From Desulfobacteraceae bacterium (GTDB lineage: Bacteria; Desulfobacterota; DSM-4660; Desulfatiglandales; Desulfatiglandaceae), in the NCBI GenBank assembly GCA_020349865.1, contig CP070700.1, forward strand, positions 4,668,966 to 4,675,943: DNA of 6,978 nucleotides, read 5' to 3'. The translations under genes and the position numbers were made by a program. Shown piece by piece: positions 1-4,850 of this stretch (position 1 is the first letter of the stretch; each line of letters starts with the position of its first letter). The notes beneath the pieces were generated by a model that saw only the letters and a program-made list of their open reading frames with translations, made no database searches and was not told the origin of the DNA.

Positions 1-1
1 A

Positions 2-205
2 AGAAACCCGTTGAGTGCCCCGGCATGGTCGTTGGATCGGCTGCAGATCATTTACAGAAAAGACGGGCGGTCAACCTTTGCTTTAATATCTCCGGAAAAC
101 AAGGAATTCTTTCTCATGGAATTGGCGGGGATGCCGCCTCATTTGCAGCCAGAACGTGATGGGCTCATTACAGGAAATAGCGGTAACAGGAACTTGAATA
201 CTTAG
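2..205 (+). CDS. C-terminal part of a bPH_4 (DUF1200-like) PH-domain protein, cut by the window edge
   Basis: The frame is open to the left edge and stops with TAG at 203-205, so this is the 3' end of a longer gene. The visible 67 residues include RNPLSAPAWSLDRLQIIY followed by a short charged turn, then ALISPENKEFFLMEL. An Asn-Pro, Ala-x-Ser-Leu-Asp-Arg-Leu, Ile-Ser-Pro-x-x-Lys-x-x-Phe pattern is what I know from the C-terminus of the bacterial PH-like family bPH_4 (PF06713, B. subtilis YyaB type). Those are small, usually membrane-anchored proteins of unknown function; any membrane helices would lie upstream of the window. The last ~20 residues after the family signature look like an unstructured tail. 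A TTG at position 11 could be read as a start, but the frame continues upstream and the domain would then be incomplete, so I treat the gene as partial. It ends 27 bases before khpA and may be cotranscribed with it. Confidence 0.65.
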   Translation, partial: RNPLSAPAWSLDRLQIIYRKDGRSTFALISPENKEFFLMELAGMPPHLQPERDGLITGNSGNRNLNT

Positions 206-218
206 AAAAATCCTACAT

Positions 219-227
219 AGAGGTGAT
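219..227 (+). promoter_or_regulatory. Ribosome binding site of khpA
   Basis: AGAGGTGAT precedes the ATG at 233 with seven bases between GAGGTG and the start codon. It fixes the khpA start and leaves no reason to look for a longer protein, since the KH domain is complete from this Met. Confidence 0.75.
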
Positions 228-232
228 TTGAA

Positions 233-463
233 ATGAAAGAGTTGATTGAACTAATTGCCAAAGCACTGGTGGATAAGCCGGAGGACGTAGTGGTCACAGA
301 AAAAGAGGGAGAACGAGTTTCTGTGATTGAACTGAAGGTAGCTAAGGAAGATTTTGGAAAAGTGATCGGCAAGCGCGGGCGCACAGCCGAAGCTATGAGA
401 ACAATACTCACTGGAGCCTCTGCGAAATTGAAAAGGCGATGTGTACTTGAGATAATAGAATAA
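233..463 (+). CDS. khpA: KhpA-type KH-domain RNA-binding protein
   Basis: This 76-residue protein matches the usual length of the KhpA/YlqC family, a single type II KH domain that binds RNA in the cytoplasm and often pairs with KhpB/Jag. The sequence opens [19 protein letters not shown], as is typical for the family. The KH signature [15 protein letters not shown] lies at residues 42-56, with the RNA-gripping GxxG loop as GKRG at 46-49. The end, [10 protein letters not shown], forms the last strand. The ATG at 233 has a good ribosome site, GAGGTG at 220-225, seven bases upstream. In many bacteria khpA sits between rpsP and rimM; here the left neighbour is a bPH_4 gene and the right neighbour is a convergent protease, so the common ribosomal context is absent. 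Function is by homology: post-transcriptional control and cell-division or envelope phenotypes known from Gram-positives are not shown here. Confidence 0.93.
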   Translation: MKELIELIAKALVDKPEDVVVTEKEGERVSVIELKVAKEDFGKVIGKRGRTAEAMRTILTGASAKLKRRCVLEIIE

Positions 464-464
464 C

Positions 465-651
465 TTTAAACCCAGATTGTGCAGTAGAATCCGTAGCGAG
501 GCGCAGAAAACCTGTAGCGAAATGCGCAGTTGGAGCGATTTTGTGACGTAGGCATATTCATAAATATGTCGAGGAGCAAAATCGGGAAACAAGCGTTGCA
601 GCAAGGATTTTCAAGCCGCAGCAGGAGGCTACTGCACAATCGGGGTTTAAA
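465..651. repeat. Palindromic MITE-like element with 22-bp inverted ends, between convergent genes
   Basis: Positions 465-486 and 630-651 are inverted copies of each other, 21 of 22 bases matching (TTTAAACCC... at the left, ...GGGTTTAAA at the right). Pairing continues inward through 490-492/624-626, giving 25 of 28 over 465-492/624-651. A second stem, CGATTTTG (536-543) with CAAAATCG (577-584), encloses a third, CATATT (553-558) with AATATG (563-568), so the whole element can fold on itself around a centre near 560. The left arm holds a direct repeat, GTAGCGAGGCGCAG (493-506) and GTAGCGAAATGCGCAG (514-529), with period 21; the right arm shows a degenerate counterpart. TTTAAA at each end (465-470, 646-651) could be part of the element or a 6-bp target duplication. 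No transposase is encoded. It begins one base after the khpA stop and ends 18 bases before the protease stop, so it may also end transcription from both sides. Confidence 0.75.
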
Positions 652-669
652 TTACCTGACAACCGATCC

Positions 670-1881
670 CTAATCCTTAATCCCCTCAAGAAAATTCCGG
701 CGGGTGCCCGATAGATCAATGGTCGCCTCCATAATCTTACCGCCACGCAGGAATTTCACCGGAATCTTGTCAATGCCGCCAAAGCGCCTGTTAACCTCTA
801 CCAGGCATTCGCTGTTGCAGGCTTCCTGGGTGCCGAACGCCACGATCAAATCCCCGCCAAGCAGGAAATCTCGACCCAGCATCCGTGACGGGACTGATCC
901 GCCCTGCAAGCCGGCCTTATCCGCGGGACTACCCTTTGCAACCCGTTCGATGAGCAGACCGCCTTTCAGGTCCCGGTTCATGAGTTTAGAGATCCCATCT
1001 CTGTTCAAATAGATGCCTTCGATGCCGAGCCAGACCCGGTCTTTGAGGGACAGCAGCTCCTTCGCCGTATTGACGGGCACCACAAACCCGATCCCCTGGA
1101 AGCCCCCGGAAACACTGAGGATCTGGGAGGCAATCCCGATGACCTGGGCCTTGGAGTTTAACAGGGGGCCACCGCTGTTTCCCATGTTGATCGCAGCATC
1201 GGTCTGGACGAATTTGGCCTGAATCGCACCGTCGTAATAGCGGTCGAAGCTCCGAAACCCGCTGATGTGCCCCACGGAAAAAGAATTCTCCAGACCATAG
1301 GGACTGCCTATGGCGTAGACAGATTGCCCCACCACAAGCCGATCCGAATCTCCCAGTTCGGCGTGTTTGAGCCCGTGTGCCGGCGTAATGAGCTGTATCA
1401 GGGCAATGTCCGCGCTTGTCTCGCTAAAAAGCAGTTCTGCCGGCCGCATGTTTCCGTCTTGCGTCTTAACGACGATCTCATCAGCGCCCCTGACTACATG
1501 AGCCGCCGTAAGCACATGGGACTCCGGTGAAATCAGGACGCCACTGCCGATACCCCCCTTTTTTACAGCCCCTTCCTCCTGAATGACCTCTTGCGAGGTA
1601 AAGATTGTCACCACCGAGGGCAAGATCTCCTTATAGACCTTTGCCGATTGGATCTCTTCCCCGGAAAGATAATCAGGCATAACGCTTGCTTGTGCTTGCT
1701 CATTCGCATTTACCTGGGGGGAGTGTGAGCATGAAAAGAGCACAAAGAAAATACCGGTGAGAAGCACGGCCTGCATTTTTGGGAGTGCCGCCTTCACCAC
1801 CCGTTTGCGGCCGTTGGGCGAATGAAAAAAGAGGAGTTCACTTTGGGGCCTCTTTGCGGTTGGGAGGGTCTTCTGTCTCAT
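670..1881 (-). CDS. HtrA/DegP-type trypsin-like serine protease with PDZ domain, putative lipoprotein
   Basis: The 403-residue product is a cell-envelope serine protease of the S1C (HtrA) type, likely acting on misfolded or signalling proteins in the periplasm. A basic N-terminus of ~38 residues precedes a hydrophobic stretch (37-50) ending in Leu-Phe-Ser-Cys (48-51), a plausible but imperfect lipobox. The protease domain spans about 85-280. It holds the triad His128 (in LTAAHVV), Asp158 (in SADIALIQL) and Ser236 (in GNSGGPL), plus FQGIGFVVPV at 261-270, typical of HtrA. One PDZ domain follows (about 284-390, WLGIEG start, VAKGSPADKAGLQGG carrying the ligand groove), so it resembles DegS and other single-PDZ forms more than two-PDZ DegP. 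Two cysteines, 355 and 359, lie in the PDZ. The start at 1881 is supported by AAGGAG (1889-1894) seven bases upstream; Met36 would give a shorter signal peptide but lacks this site. Confidence 0.93.
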   Translation of the reverse strand: MRQKTLPTAKRPQSELLFFHSPNGRKRVVKAALPKMQAVLLTGIFFVLFSCSHSPQVNANEQAQASVMPDYLSGEEIQSAKVYKEILPSVVTIFTSQEVIQEEGAVKKGGIGSGVLISPESHVLTAAHVVRGADEIVVKTQDGNMRPAELLFSETSADIALIQLITPAHGLKHAELGDSDRLVVGQSVYAIGSPYGLENSFSVGHISGFRSFDRYYDGAIQAKFVQTDAAINMGNSGGPLLNSKAQVIGIASQILSVSGGFQGIGFVVPVNTAKELLSLKDRVWLGIEGIYLNRDGISKLMNRDLKGGLLIERVAKGSPADKAGLQGGSVPSRMLGRDFLLGGDLIVAFGTQEACNSECLVEVNRRFGGIDKIPVKFLRGGKIMEATIDLSGTRRNFLEGIKD

Positions 1882-1888
1882 GAATCTT

Positions 1889-1894
1889 CTCCTT
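1889..1894 (-). promoter_or_regulatory. Ribosome binding site of the protease gene
   Basis: On the minus strand AAGGAG lies seven bases before the ATG at 1881. It decides for the long N-terminus of the protease, with ~35 residues ahead of the hydrophobic signal segment, over an internal Met36 start. Confidence 0.75.
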
Positions 1895-2011
1895 AAAGCT
1901 ATGAAAAGGATTGTTCTTTCTCAGGAAGGCATCCGATCTCACCGGGAGAAGATAAGGGTGGCAATCCAATAGTGCTTACAGATTCATGCCTCTTATCCCG
2001 ATCTTTTTATC

Positions 2012-2039
2012 TTTATAACAGGTTGCTTCGCGGTTGCAA
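2012..2039 (-). promoter_or_regulatory. Candidate sigma70-type promoter of the protease gene
   Basis: On the minus strand TTGCAA (2034-2039, 4 of 6 to TTGACA) is followed after 16 bases by TATAAA (2012-2017, 5 of 6 to TATAAT). Transcription would start near 2005 and give a leader of roughly 125 bases before the ATG at 1881. This was read by eye and is the best match in the region. A 39-bp palindrome lies just upstream of the -35. Confidence 0.45.
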
Positions 2040-2056
2040 AGAATTTCCTTGTTCCA

Positions 2057-2095
2057 TAAGAGAGACATTCTTAAAGTTTAAGGGCGTCTCTCTTA
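2057..2095. promoter_or_regulatory. 39-bp near-perfect palindrome upstream of the protease promoter
   Basis: TAAGAGAGAC (2057-2066) and GTCTCTCTTA (2086-2095) are perfect inverted copies. Inside them CTTAAA (2070-2075) and TTTAAG (2077-2082) are again inverted copies about the same centre, base 2076. Only positions 2067-2069 against 2083-2085 fail to pair, and two of those three would be G-U pairs in RNA. No T-run follows on either strand, so a simple intrinsic terminator is unlikely. It sits about 50-90 bases upstream of the inferred protease transcription start, a position that suits an activator or dimer-binding site. Its function is inferred from symmetry and place only. Confidence 0.45.
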
Positions 2096-2227
2096 CCCAT
2101 TGGAAGGCCAGCAAAGGAGAAAATCCTCAGATCGGTGAGACAAGCAAAATCAAGGCAAAGAATGTCCCCAGGTTCATCCCTGGGAAGATTTTGAAGAATG
2201 CAGTGAAATAATTATCGAGAAAATAAT

Positions 2228-2256
2228 TTGTACTAAGCCCTGATTAGGGGTATATT
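2228..2256 (+). promoter_or_regulatory. Candidate sigma70-type promoter reading toward the PGA-hydrolase gene
   Basis: TTGTAC (2228-2233, 3 of 6) and TATATT (2251-2256, 5 of 6) are separated by 17 bases. Transcription would start near 2263 and leave a leader of about 480 bases before the ATG at 2744, which is long. The promoter could instead serve an unrecognised RNA, or be a relic. The two flanking palindromes (separate entry) raise its credibility. Confidence 0.35.
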
Positions 2257-2268
2257 CCCTTGTTAGGG
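2238..2268. promoter_or_regulatory. Two tandem CCCT-N4-AGGG palindromes, operator-like
   Basis: CCCTGATTAGGG (2238-2249) and CCCTTGTTAGGG (2257-2268) are two near-identical half-palindromic 12-mers whose starts are 19 bases apart, nearly two helical turns. The first lies in the spacer of the candidate promoter and the second directly after its -10 hexamer, over the expected start of transcription. This is a classical layout for a repressor binding as two dimers. The regulator is unknown and no regulator gene is in the window. Confidence 0.45.
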
Positions 2269-2343
2269 ATTTTACGGCTCAGAAATTCTACAACTTATTG
2301 AAATTAAAGATATTTAATGAGGCTTGGTAGTTTCCCCCACGCA

Positions 2344-2552
2344 TGGAATAATGGAATGATAGAAATTCGTTTTCTACCGAATGGATTAGAATCAAATTTC
2401 TCATTTCTCTCATGTTTTTTCAACTTGAGTTACCCCACAAGCCATTCCGTCAATTTCCCACAACCCATTATTCTTCGCGCCGCTTCGCTGGCTCAGTCCC
2501 ACTGCTTCGCGGCGGTTCCCGGTTTCCAGTGTTCCATCATTCCAACATTCCA
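2344..2552. repeat. Inverted TGGAAT-type repeats flanking ~170 bp
   Basis: TGGAATAATGGAATGATAGAA would be read at 2344-2364; its inverted counterpart at 2532-2552 matches at 18 of 21 positions. Each arm is itself a short tandem of TGGAAT units. Between and after them lie GC-rich runs with CGCTTCGC motifs. I associate this type of sequence with intergenic repeat regions in deltaproteobacterial genomes, but that rests on memory and not on a search. No protein is encoded. Confidence 0.4.
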
Positions 2553-2733
2553 ATCGCACGACCTAGAGGCCTTTCGGCCCAGAGCCTTGTCGACAAGCCC
2601 ATCGGCCATGAGCTCGGGGCCGTATGGCTCAAGTCGAGTCGCTCAAGGCCGAGGGGCTCTCGACAGGTTGGGGCGAAGCCCCTAAGTTCATCTAAAAGAA
2701 GGGCAACTGGATCATATAACCGTCGTCTATGTG

Positions 2734-2740
2734 AAAGGGA
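2734..2740 (+). promoter_or_regulatory. Ribosome binding site of the PGA-hydrolase-like gene
   Basis: AAAGGGA at 2734-2740 precedes ATG 2744 by three to five bases. It is a moderate site. No in-frame alternative with a better site was seen, and the protein is complete from this Met. Confidence 0.5.
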
Positions 2741-2743
2741 AAT

Positions 2744-3346
2744 ATGAGTGATAAATACAAAAACTATGAGCAGCTACGCAAGACCGAGGAATTAAATAAA
2801 GCTTATCGAATTAATTGGAGAAAAGGAAAAACCAACTCGGTTATAATCGCCCCTCATGGTGGAAGCATTGAACCAGGCACTACGGATATTGCAGACGCGG
2901 TAGCTGGAAAGGACCATTCTTATTATTCATTTGAGGGAATAAAGCCAGCTGGAAATAGTGACCTACATATAACCAGCACAAGGTTTGATGAGCCTTGTGG
3001 GATTAATTTAGTAAAGGAGCACACTAACGTATTAGCACTTCACGGTTGCGGTGGTGAGGAAGAAATCGCTTACATAGGGGGATTGGATACTGCATTAAAA
3101 GGGAAAATTCAAGATTCTCTAATTCAGGCCGGGTTTAAAGCCGGGGAACATGATAATCCTGACCTGCTGGGTATTAATAAATCAAACATCTGCAATCGGG
3201 GGAAGAAGGGCAGGGGCGTACAACTGGAACTTTCATCTGGGCTGAGAAAGAGAATGTTTTATAGTCTGAAGGCAAAGGATAGGAATAAAAAAACTGTTTT
3301 ATTTGAAGAAATTGTTTTAGCATTAAAGAAGGCCCTTATCTGTTGA
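2744..3346 (+). CDS. Poly-gamma-glutamate hydrolase / YjqB-like zinc enzyme (DUF867 family)
   Basis: The 200-residue protein belongs to the family of phage PghP and B. subtilis YjqB/YmaC (PF05908). These are zinc-dependent enzymes with a carboxypeptidase-like fold, and characterised members cut poly-gamma-glutamate. Visible signatures are IIAPHGGSIEPGTTDIADAV (34-53), with His38 and Glu43 as likely metal ligands, then YYSFEG (60-65), LHITSTRFDEP (74-84), VLALHGCGG (96-104) with His100 a likely third ligand, and GVQLELS (158-164), where Glu162 is a candidate catalytic base. Residue roles are by family analogy. There is no signal peptide, so the protein is probably cytoplasmic. In phages the enzyme strips host capsule; a chromosomal Gram-negative copy has no obvious PGA substrate and may act on another gamma-linked or amide substrate. 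The gene is visibly AT-richer than the protease on its left and is followed after 13 bases by the nuclease-like gene, suggesting cotranscription. Confidence 0.85.
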   Translation: MSDKYKNYEQLRKTEELNKAYRINWRKGKTNSVIIAPHGGSIEPGTTDIADAVAGKDHSYYSFEGIKPAGNSDLHITSTRFDEPCGINLVKEHTNVLALHGCGGEEEIAYIGGLDTALKGKIQDSLIQAGFKAGEHDNPDLLGINKSNICNRGKKGRGVQLELSSGLRKRMFYSLKAKDRNKKTVLFEEIVLALKKALIC

Positions 3347-3359
3347 GGTTTGGCTATTA

Positions 3360-4106
3360 ATGGCATTGGAAAAGTCCAAGCAGGAAACAAAGAAGTATAA
3401 ATCGAAGCTGATTGCAAAAAATGTGATCGGCACATTGGGCGAAAAGGGCCTTCACTCAGCATTGAAGGATTGGTACGCCATGCCTGGCGACTGCCTGGAA
3501 ACTGAAGTAGACGGTTTTCACATAGACATAATCCGCAATAATCTCTTCATCGAAATCCAGACCCCCAATTTTTCTGCAATAAAAAAGAAATTAAACAAGT
3601 TGACGGACACGCACAGTGTCCGACTTGTTTTTCCTATCGCGCAAGAAAAATGGATTGTCCGCCTGGCATCCGACGGAGCGACTTGCCTTGGCAGGCGGAA
3701 GTCTCCCAAGAAAGGGCATCTTCTTCTCCTCTTTGAAGAATTAGTCAGTATCCCAGGCCTGATAAAGGAGAAGAATTTTTCCCTGGAAGTGCTTCTCATT
3801 CGCGAGGAAGAGATCCGATGTGACGACGGTCAAGGCAGCTGGCGGCGTAGGGGGTGGAGCGTCACCGACCACCGTCTTCTCGAAGTAGTTATCAGGCATG
3901 TGTTTGGAAGGCCCTCCGACTTCCTTGCCCTCATTCCTGCGGATCTATCTGATCCCTTCACCACTCTTGAACTGGCTAAAGGCATCGAGCAGCCACGCTG
4001 GCTTGCACAAAAGATGGCATACTGCCTGCGCCACATGGGAGCCATCGAAGTCGTGGGGAAGAATGGAAATTCTCTCCTCTACTCAACATTAGAAACGGTT
4101 GAGTAA
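3360..4106 (+). CDS. Uncharacterised PD-(D/E)XK-like putative nuclease with C-terminal winged helix
   Basis: The 248-residue protein resembles a conserved hypothetical family (I think DUF8091-like) without a known function. Near the N-terminus GTLGEKGLHSALKDWY (24-39) gives a helix with Glu28. VDGFHIDII (50-58) gives a strand with Asp56, and LFIEIQTPNFSAIKKKL (62-78) holds Glu65-x-Gln67 followed by a basic helix. This E...D...ExQ order fits the PD-(D/E)XK nuclease core, with Gln in the place of the usual Lys, as in several other members of that superfamily. A basic stretch GRRKSPKKG (111-119) follows. The C-terminus (about 196-243; PFTTLELAKGIEQPRWLAQK, then CLRHMGAIE and LLY) reads as a winged helix. 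No signal peptide or membrane segment is seen. Start: ATG 3360, with GAGG (3344-3347) overlapping the upstream stop, so translation may be coupled. Nuclease activity is an inference. Confidence 0.75.
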   Translation: MALEKSKQETKKYKSKLIAKNVIGTLGEKGLHSALKDWYAMPGDCLETEVDGFHIDIIRNNLFIEIQTPNFSAIKKKLNKLTDTHSVRLVFPIAQEKWIVRLASDGATCLGRRKSPKKGHLLLLFEELVSIPGLIKEKNFSLEVLLIREEEIRCDDGQGSWRRRGWSVTDHRLLEVVIRHVFGRPSDFLALIPADLSDPFTTLELAKGIEQPRWLAQKMAYCLRHMGAIEVVGKNGNSLLYSTLETVE

Positions 4107-4167
4107 ATCGCCTAATTTGGCGTAAGACAACCTAAAGCCGTTGGATGGAGTGACCCAGCTTTTTTTT
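4081..4167 (+). terminator. Hairpins and T8 tract after the nuclease-like gene, possible weak terminator
   Basis: Three small signals lie in the 93-base gap and just before it. ACTCAAC/GTTGAGT (4081-4087/4098-4104) overlaps the end of the coding region, and CGCC/GGCG (4109-4112/4119-4122) lies just after the stop. GTTGG/CCAGC (4140-4144/4155-4159, one wobble pair) is followed immediately by eight T residues (4160-4167). Only the last has the shape of an intrinsic terminator, and its stem is short, so readthrough into the hydrolase gene is likely. Confidence 0.3.
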
Positions 4168-4184
4168 GAAACAGCAGAAGGAGA

Positions 4185-4190
4185 AAGGAG
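4185..4190 (+). promoter_or_regulatory. Ribosome binding site supporting a GTG start for the alpha/beta hydrolase
   Basis: AAGGAG ends nine bases before GTG 4200. An ATG at 4209 would be 18 bases away, too far for this site, which favours the GTG. Confidence 0.65.
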
Positions 4191-4199
4191 TGAATTCAA

Positions 4200-4850
4200 G
4201 TGGATAAAATGGAGAGACTATATATCGCAGGCTACCGCGATGAGTCTGTTCCCAACACCTTTTTTTGGCAAGAGAATAATACCGATCATCTGTCGATTAT
4301 ACTTCCGGGAATGGGATATACTGCACACATGCCAGTTCTATACTATCCAGGCCGCCTGCTTCTGTTTTTGGGAGCAGATGTGCTCCGTTTAGAGTATGAC
4401 TACAGTAATAGACCTGACTTTCTTCAGCTGACAGGTGCCGAACGTGTGCATTGGCTCATAAGCGACGTTACTGCATCATGCAAGGTGGCCTCGACCCGGC
4501 GACGCTACCAGAAAATAACGCTGATAGGAAAGTCTATTGGTACTCTTGCAATGGGGCACCTGCTCACAAGTGACACAATGTTTAACAATACTCATGCGAT
4601 CTGGCTCACCCCTCTTTTCCGTAACGAAAGACTAAGAAAACAGATCCTACAGTGCAGGCAAAAGGCACTTTTCGTGATAGGAACAGCCGACCCAAACTAC
4701 GATCCTGTCTTTCTCGAAGAGGTTGCCGCCAAAGGAGAATCACTCGTAATTGATGGAGCGGACCATAGCTTAGAGATCGAAGGTGACCCAATGCAATCCC
4801 TTGAGGCTATGGACAGGCTAATTAAGGCCATAAAGAAATTTCTAGGGTAA
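4200..4850 (+). CDS. Small alpha/beta-hydrolase-fold protein
   Basis: The 216-residue protein has the elements of a minimal alpha/beta hydrolase. LSIILPGMGYTAHMPVLYYP (31-50) gives the first core strand and an oxyanion-type GMG turn. The nucleophile elbow is ITLIGKSIGTLAMGHLL (106-122), G-K-S-I-G with Ser112. An acid-bearing strand ALFVIGTADPNYD (156-168) offers Asp164 or Asp168, and VIDGADHSLEIEGD (183-196) supplies His189. The pattern is close to the KANL3/Tex30-like and dienelactone-hydrolase-like groups; substrate is unknown. No signal peptide, so it is probably cytoplasmic. The GTG at 4200 is chosen because AAGGAG (4185-4190) lies nine bases upstream; the next ATG, three codons on, is also possible. 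It lies 93 bases behind the nuclease-like gene and may be a separate unit. Confidence 0.85.
   Translation: MDKMERLYIAGYRDESVPNTFFWQENNTDHLSIILPGMGYTAHMPVLYYPGRLLLFLGADVLRLEYDYSNRPDFLQLTGAERVHWLISDVTASCKVASTRRRYQKITLIGKSIGTLAMGHLLTSDTMFNNTHAIWLTPLFRNERLRKQILQCRQKALFVIGTADPNYDPVFLEEVAAKGESLVIDGADHSLEIEGDPMQSLEAMDRLIKAIKKFLG

Larger units (their letters stand above)
1882..2743. other. Divergent intergenic region without a convincing gene
   Basis: These 862 bases separate the protease (-) from the PGA-hydrolase-like gene (+). The first part holds the ribosome site, leader and candidate promoter of the protease, the 39-bp palindrome (2057-2095), and a small CCCAGG/CCTGGG hairpin (2167-2184). Around 2228-2268 lies a candidate + promoter combined with two short palindromes. 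From about 2340 to 2690 the sequence changes character, with inverted TGGAAT-type repeats and GC-rich runs such as CGCCGC/GCGGCG (2478-2514) and the tight hairpin GGGGC-GAA-GCCCC (2670-2682). It reads like degraded repeat DNA. Open frames at 1972-2211, 2317-2685 and 2412-2747 show no recognisable protein, no ribosome site and biased low-complexity content, so I call none of them a gene. Confidence 0.7.

Noticed and set aside
251..604. Open frame on the minus strand running through khpA and the palindromic element
   Set aside because: It is antisense to a well-supported KH-domain gene and its other half is repeat DNA; no ribosome site and no recognisable protein.
704..1530. Three consecutive plus-strand frames opposite the protease gene
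   Set aside because: They are antisense shadows of a protease with an intact catalytic triad and show Pro/Ser/Arg-rich composition typical of reverse-strand reading.
1972..2211. 79-codon plus-strand frame in the divergent gap
   Set aside because: GTG start without a ribosome site, covers the protease promoter and the palindrome, and the product resembles nothing I know.
2317..2747. Two overlapping plus-strand frames of 122 and 111 codons before the PGA-hydrolase gene
   Set aside because: They lie in repeat-rich DNA, lack ribosome sites, are low in complexity, and one overlaps the true start at 2744.
3601..3625. CGGACAC/GTGTCCG hairpin as a possible regulatory site
   Set aside because: It lies inside the nuclease-like coding region with no T-run or start nearby; most likely incidental to codon use.
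4141..4392. 83-codon frame overlapping the start of the alpha/beta hydrolase
   Set aside because: It is out of frame with the conserved hydrolase motifs; the GTG at 4200 with AAGGAG explains the region better.
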